NCBI GenBank assembly: GCA_003223895.1
Contig: QHXD01000568.1
Coordinates: 1-6,057, forward strand
Direction: 5' to 3'
DNA: 6,057 nt
From: Acidobacteriota bacterium
Lineage (GTDB): Bacteria > Acidobacteriota > Terriglobia > 20CM-2-55-15
Shown here: positions 5,600 through 6,057 of the stretch, piece by piece
Layout of the letters: every line of letters begins with the position of its first letter
Position numbering within the stretch: position 1 is the stretch's first letter
Made by a program: the position numbers and the translations under genes
Notes under the pieces: generated by a model
Database searches by the model: none
Told to the model about the DNA's origin: nothing
The model's input: the letters and a program-made list of their open reading frames with translations, nothing else

Positions 5600-6057
5600 C
5601 TAACGTTTATCCACCACAATCACGCCGCCCTTGAGCACCAGCCTGGTTTTCAGCATGTTCCAGTAGCCTTCCAGCGGATTGCCGTCCAGAAGAATGAGGT
5701 CGGCCAGTTTGCCTGGCTCCAGCGTTCCGAGTTGGTCGCTCATCTGGATGTAGGATGCCGTATTCGGCCCCATCATTTTAATAATGTCCTGCATGGAGAA
5801 CATCGGATTGATGGTCTTCAGCTCATGGTCCAGCCCGGCTTTCGGGTCATAGTTTGTGTCGGTGCAATAGCCGAGGATGGCGCCCGCATCCCAGGCGGTA
5901 CGCGCATTCACGGGCATATATCCGGCTTCCTCGCCAAGCCGGACCCCGTCGATGATGGATTCGGGCCACGGCTTCCCGTCCCGGAACCGCGGCAGGTTGT
6001 CGTCCGCGAACACGCCGAAAACGGGTGTGCCGAAGCCAACGGTCCCCAAAATCTTCG
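5600..6057 (-). CDS. Amidohydrolase-family enzyme, C-terminal part (runs off window)
   Basis: The frame is open to the window edge, so the start is missing; about 151 codons are present. It is the end of a metal-dependent amidohydrolase (imidazolonepropionase-like, TIM-barrel superfamily). GAILGYCTDTNYDP carries the Asp that in this superfamily sits after the last barrel strand and binds metal or activates water. The hallmark end follows: MMGPNTASYIQMSDQLGTLEPGKLADLILLDGNPLEG, then LVLKGGVIVVDKR, which forms the small beta-sandwich domain. The N-terminal HxH metal ligands lie outside the window, so the substrate cannot be told. The TAG stop is 10 bp from the palindromic repeat. A TTG at 6047-6049 is not the real start, because the family sequence (KIL-GTVGFGTPVF) continues upstream of it. 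Confidence 0.85.
   Translation of the reverse strand, partial: KILGTVGFGTPVFGVFADDNLPRFRDGKPWPESIIDGVRLGEEAGYMPVNARTAWDAGAILGYCTDTNYDPKAGLDHELKTINPMFSMQDIIKMMGPNTASYIQMSDQLGTLEPGKLADLILLDGNPLEGYWNMLKTRLVLKGGVIVVDKR

Overview
The window looks like chromosomal DNA from an acidobacterium, probably near Bryobacterales / Candidatus Solibacter. I infer this from a CadC-like winged-helix + TPR regulator of a kind expanded in that group, moderately high GC, and long palindromic repeats with a 'ggaggggtggc...ggcgcagacggggtggt' core. The assignment comes from recall of families, not from a search.

Layout. 1-413 is non-coding and built of repeats: a tandem-like direct repeat, small perfect dyads, and most of a long palindromic repeat (copy 1). 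About 414-2073 is an IS110-family insertion sequence on the minus strand, with a 456-aa DEDD transposase and a long 5' non-coding end that probably encodes its bridge RNA. 2072-2134 is the far arm of palindromic copy 1, so the IS sits inside the repeat. 2140-2913 (minus) is an intact methanethiol S-methyltransferase (MddA-like) gene. 2914-2999 is a short divergent intergenic region. About 3000-5281 (plus) is one ancestral gene for a membrane-bound winged-helix regulator with a TPR domain, now broken at least once (3583-3591) and probably a second time near its start. 5315-5590 is a second copy of the palindromic repeat, lying between the convergent 3' ends of the regulator and of an amidohydrolase gene (5600 to the window edge, minus, C-terminal part only).

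How the parts relate. The cargo genes form no obvious pathway. mddA and the regulator are divergent across 87 bp, so the regulator could once have controlled mddA, but nothing in the sequence proves it. The main interest is the repeat and IS architecture. Removing the IS and one copy of a CT dinucleotide rebuilds a perfect 10-bp inverted repeat around one base, which suggests an RNA-guided IS110 insertion into the loop of a repeat hairpin. The IS 5' end has three mutually complementary 8-nt segments, giving alternative folds for the bridge RNA or leader. The transposase has Thr where the IS110 family's catalytic Ser is expected.
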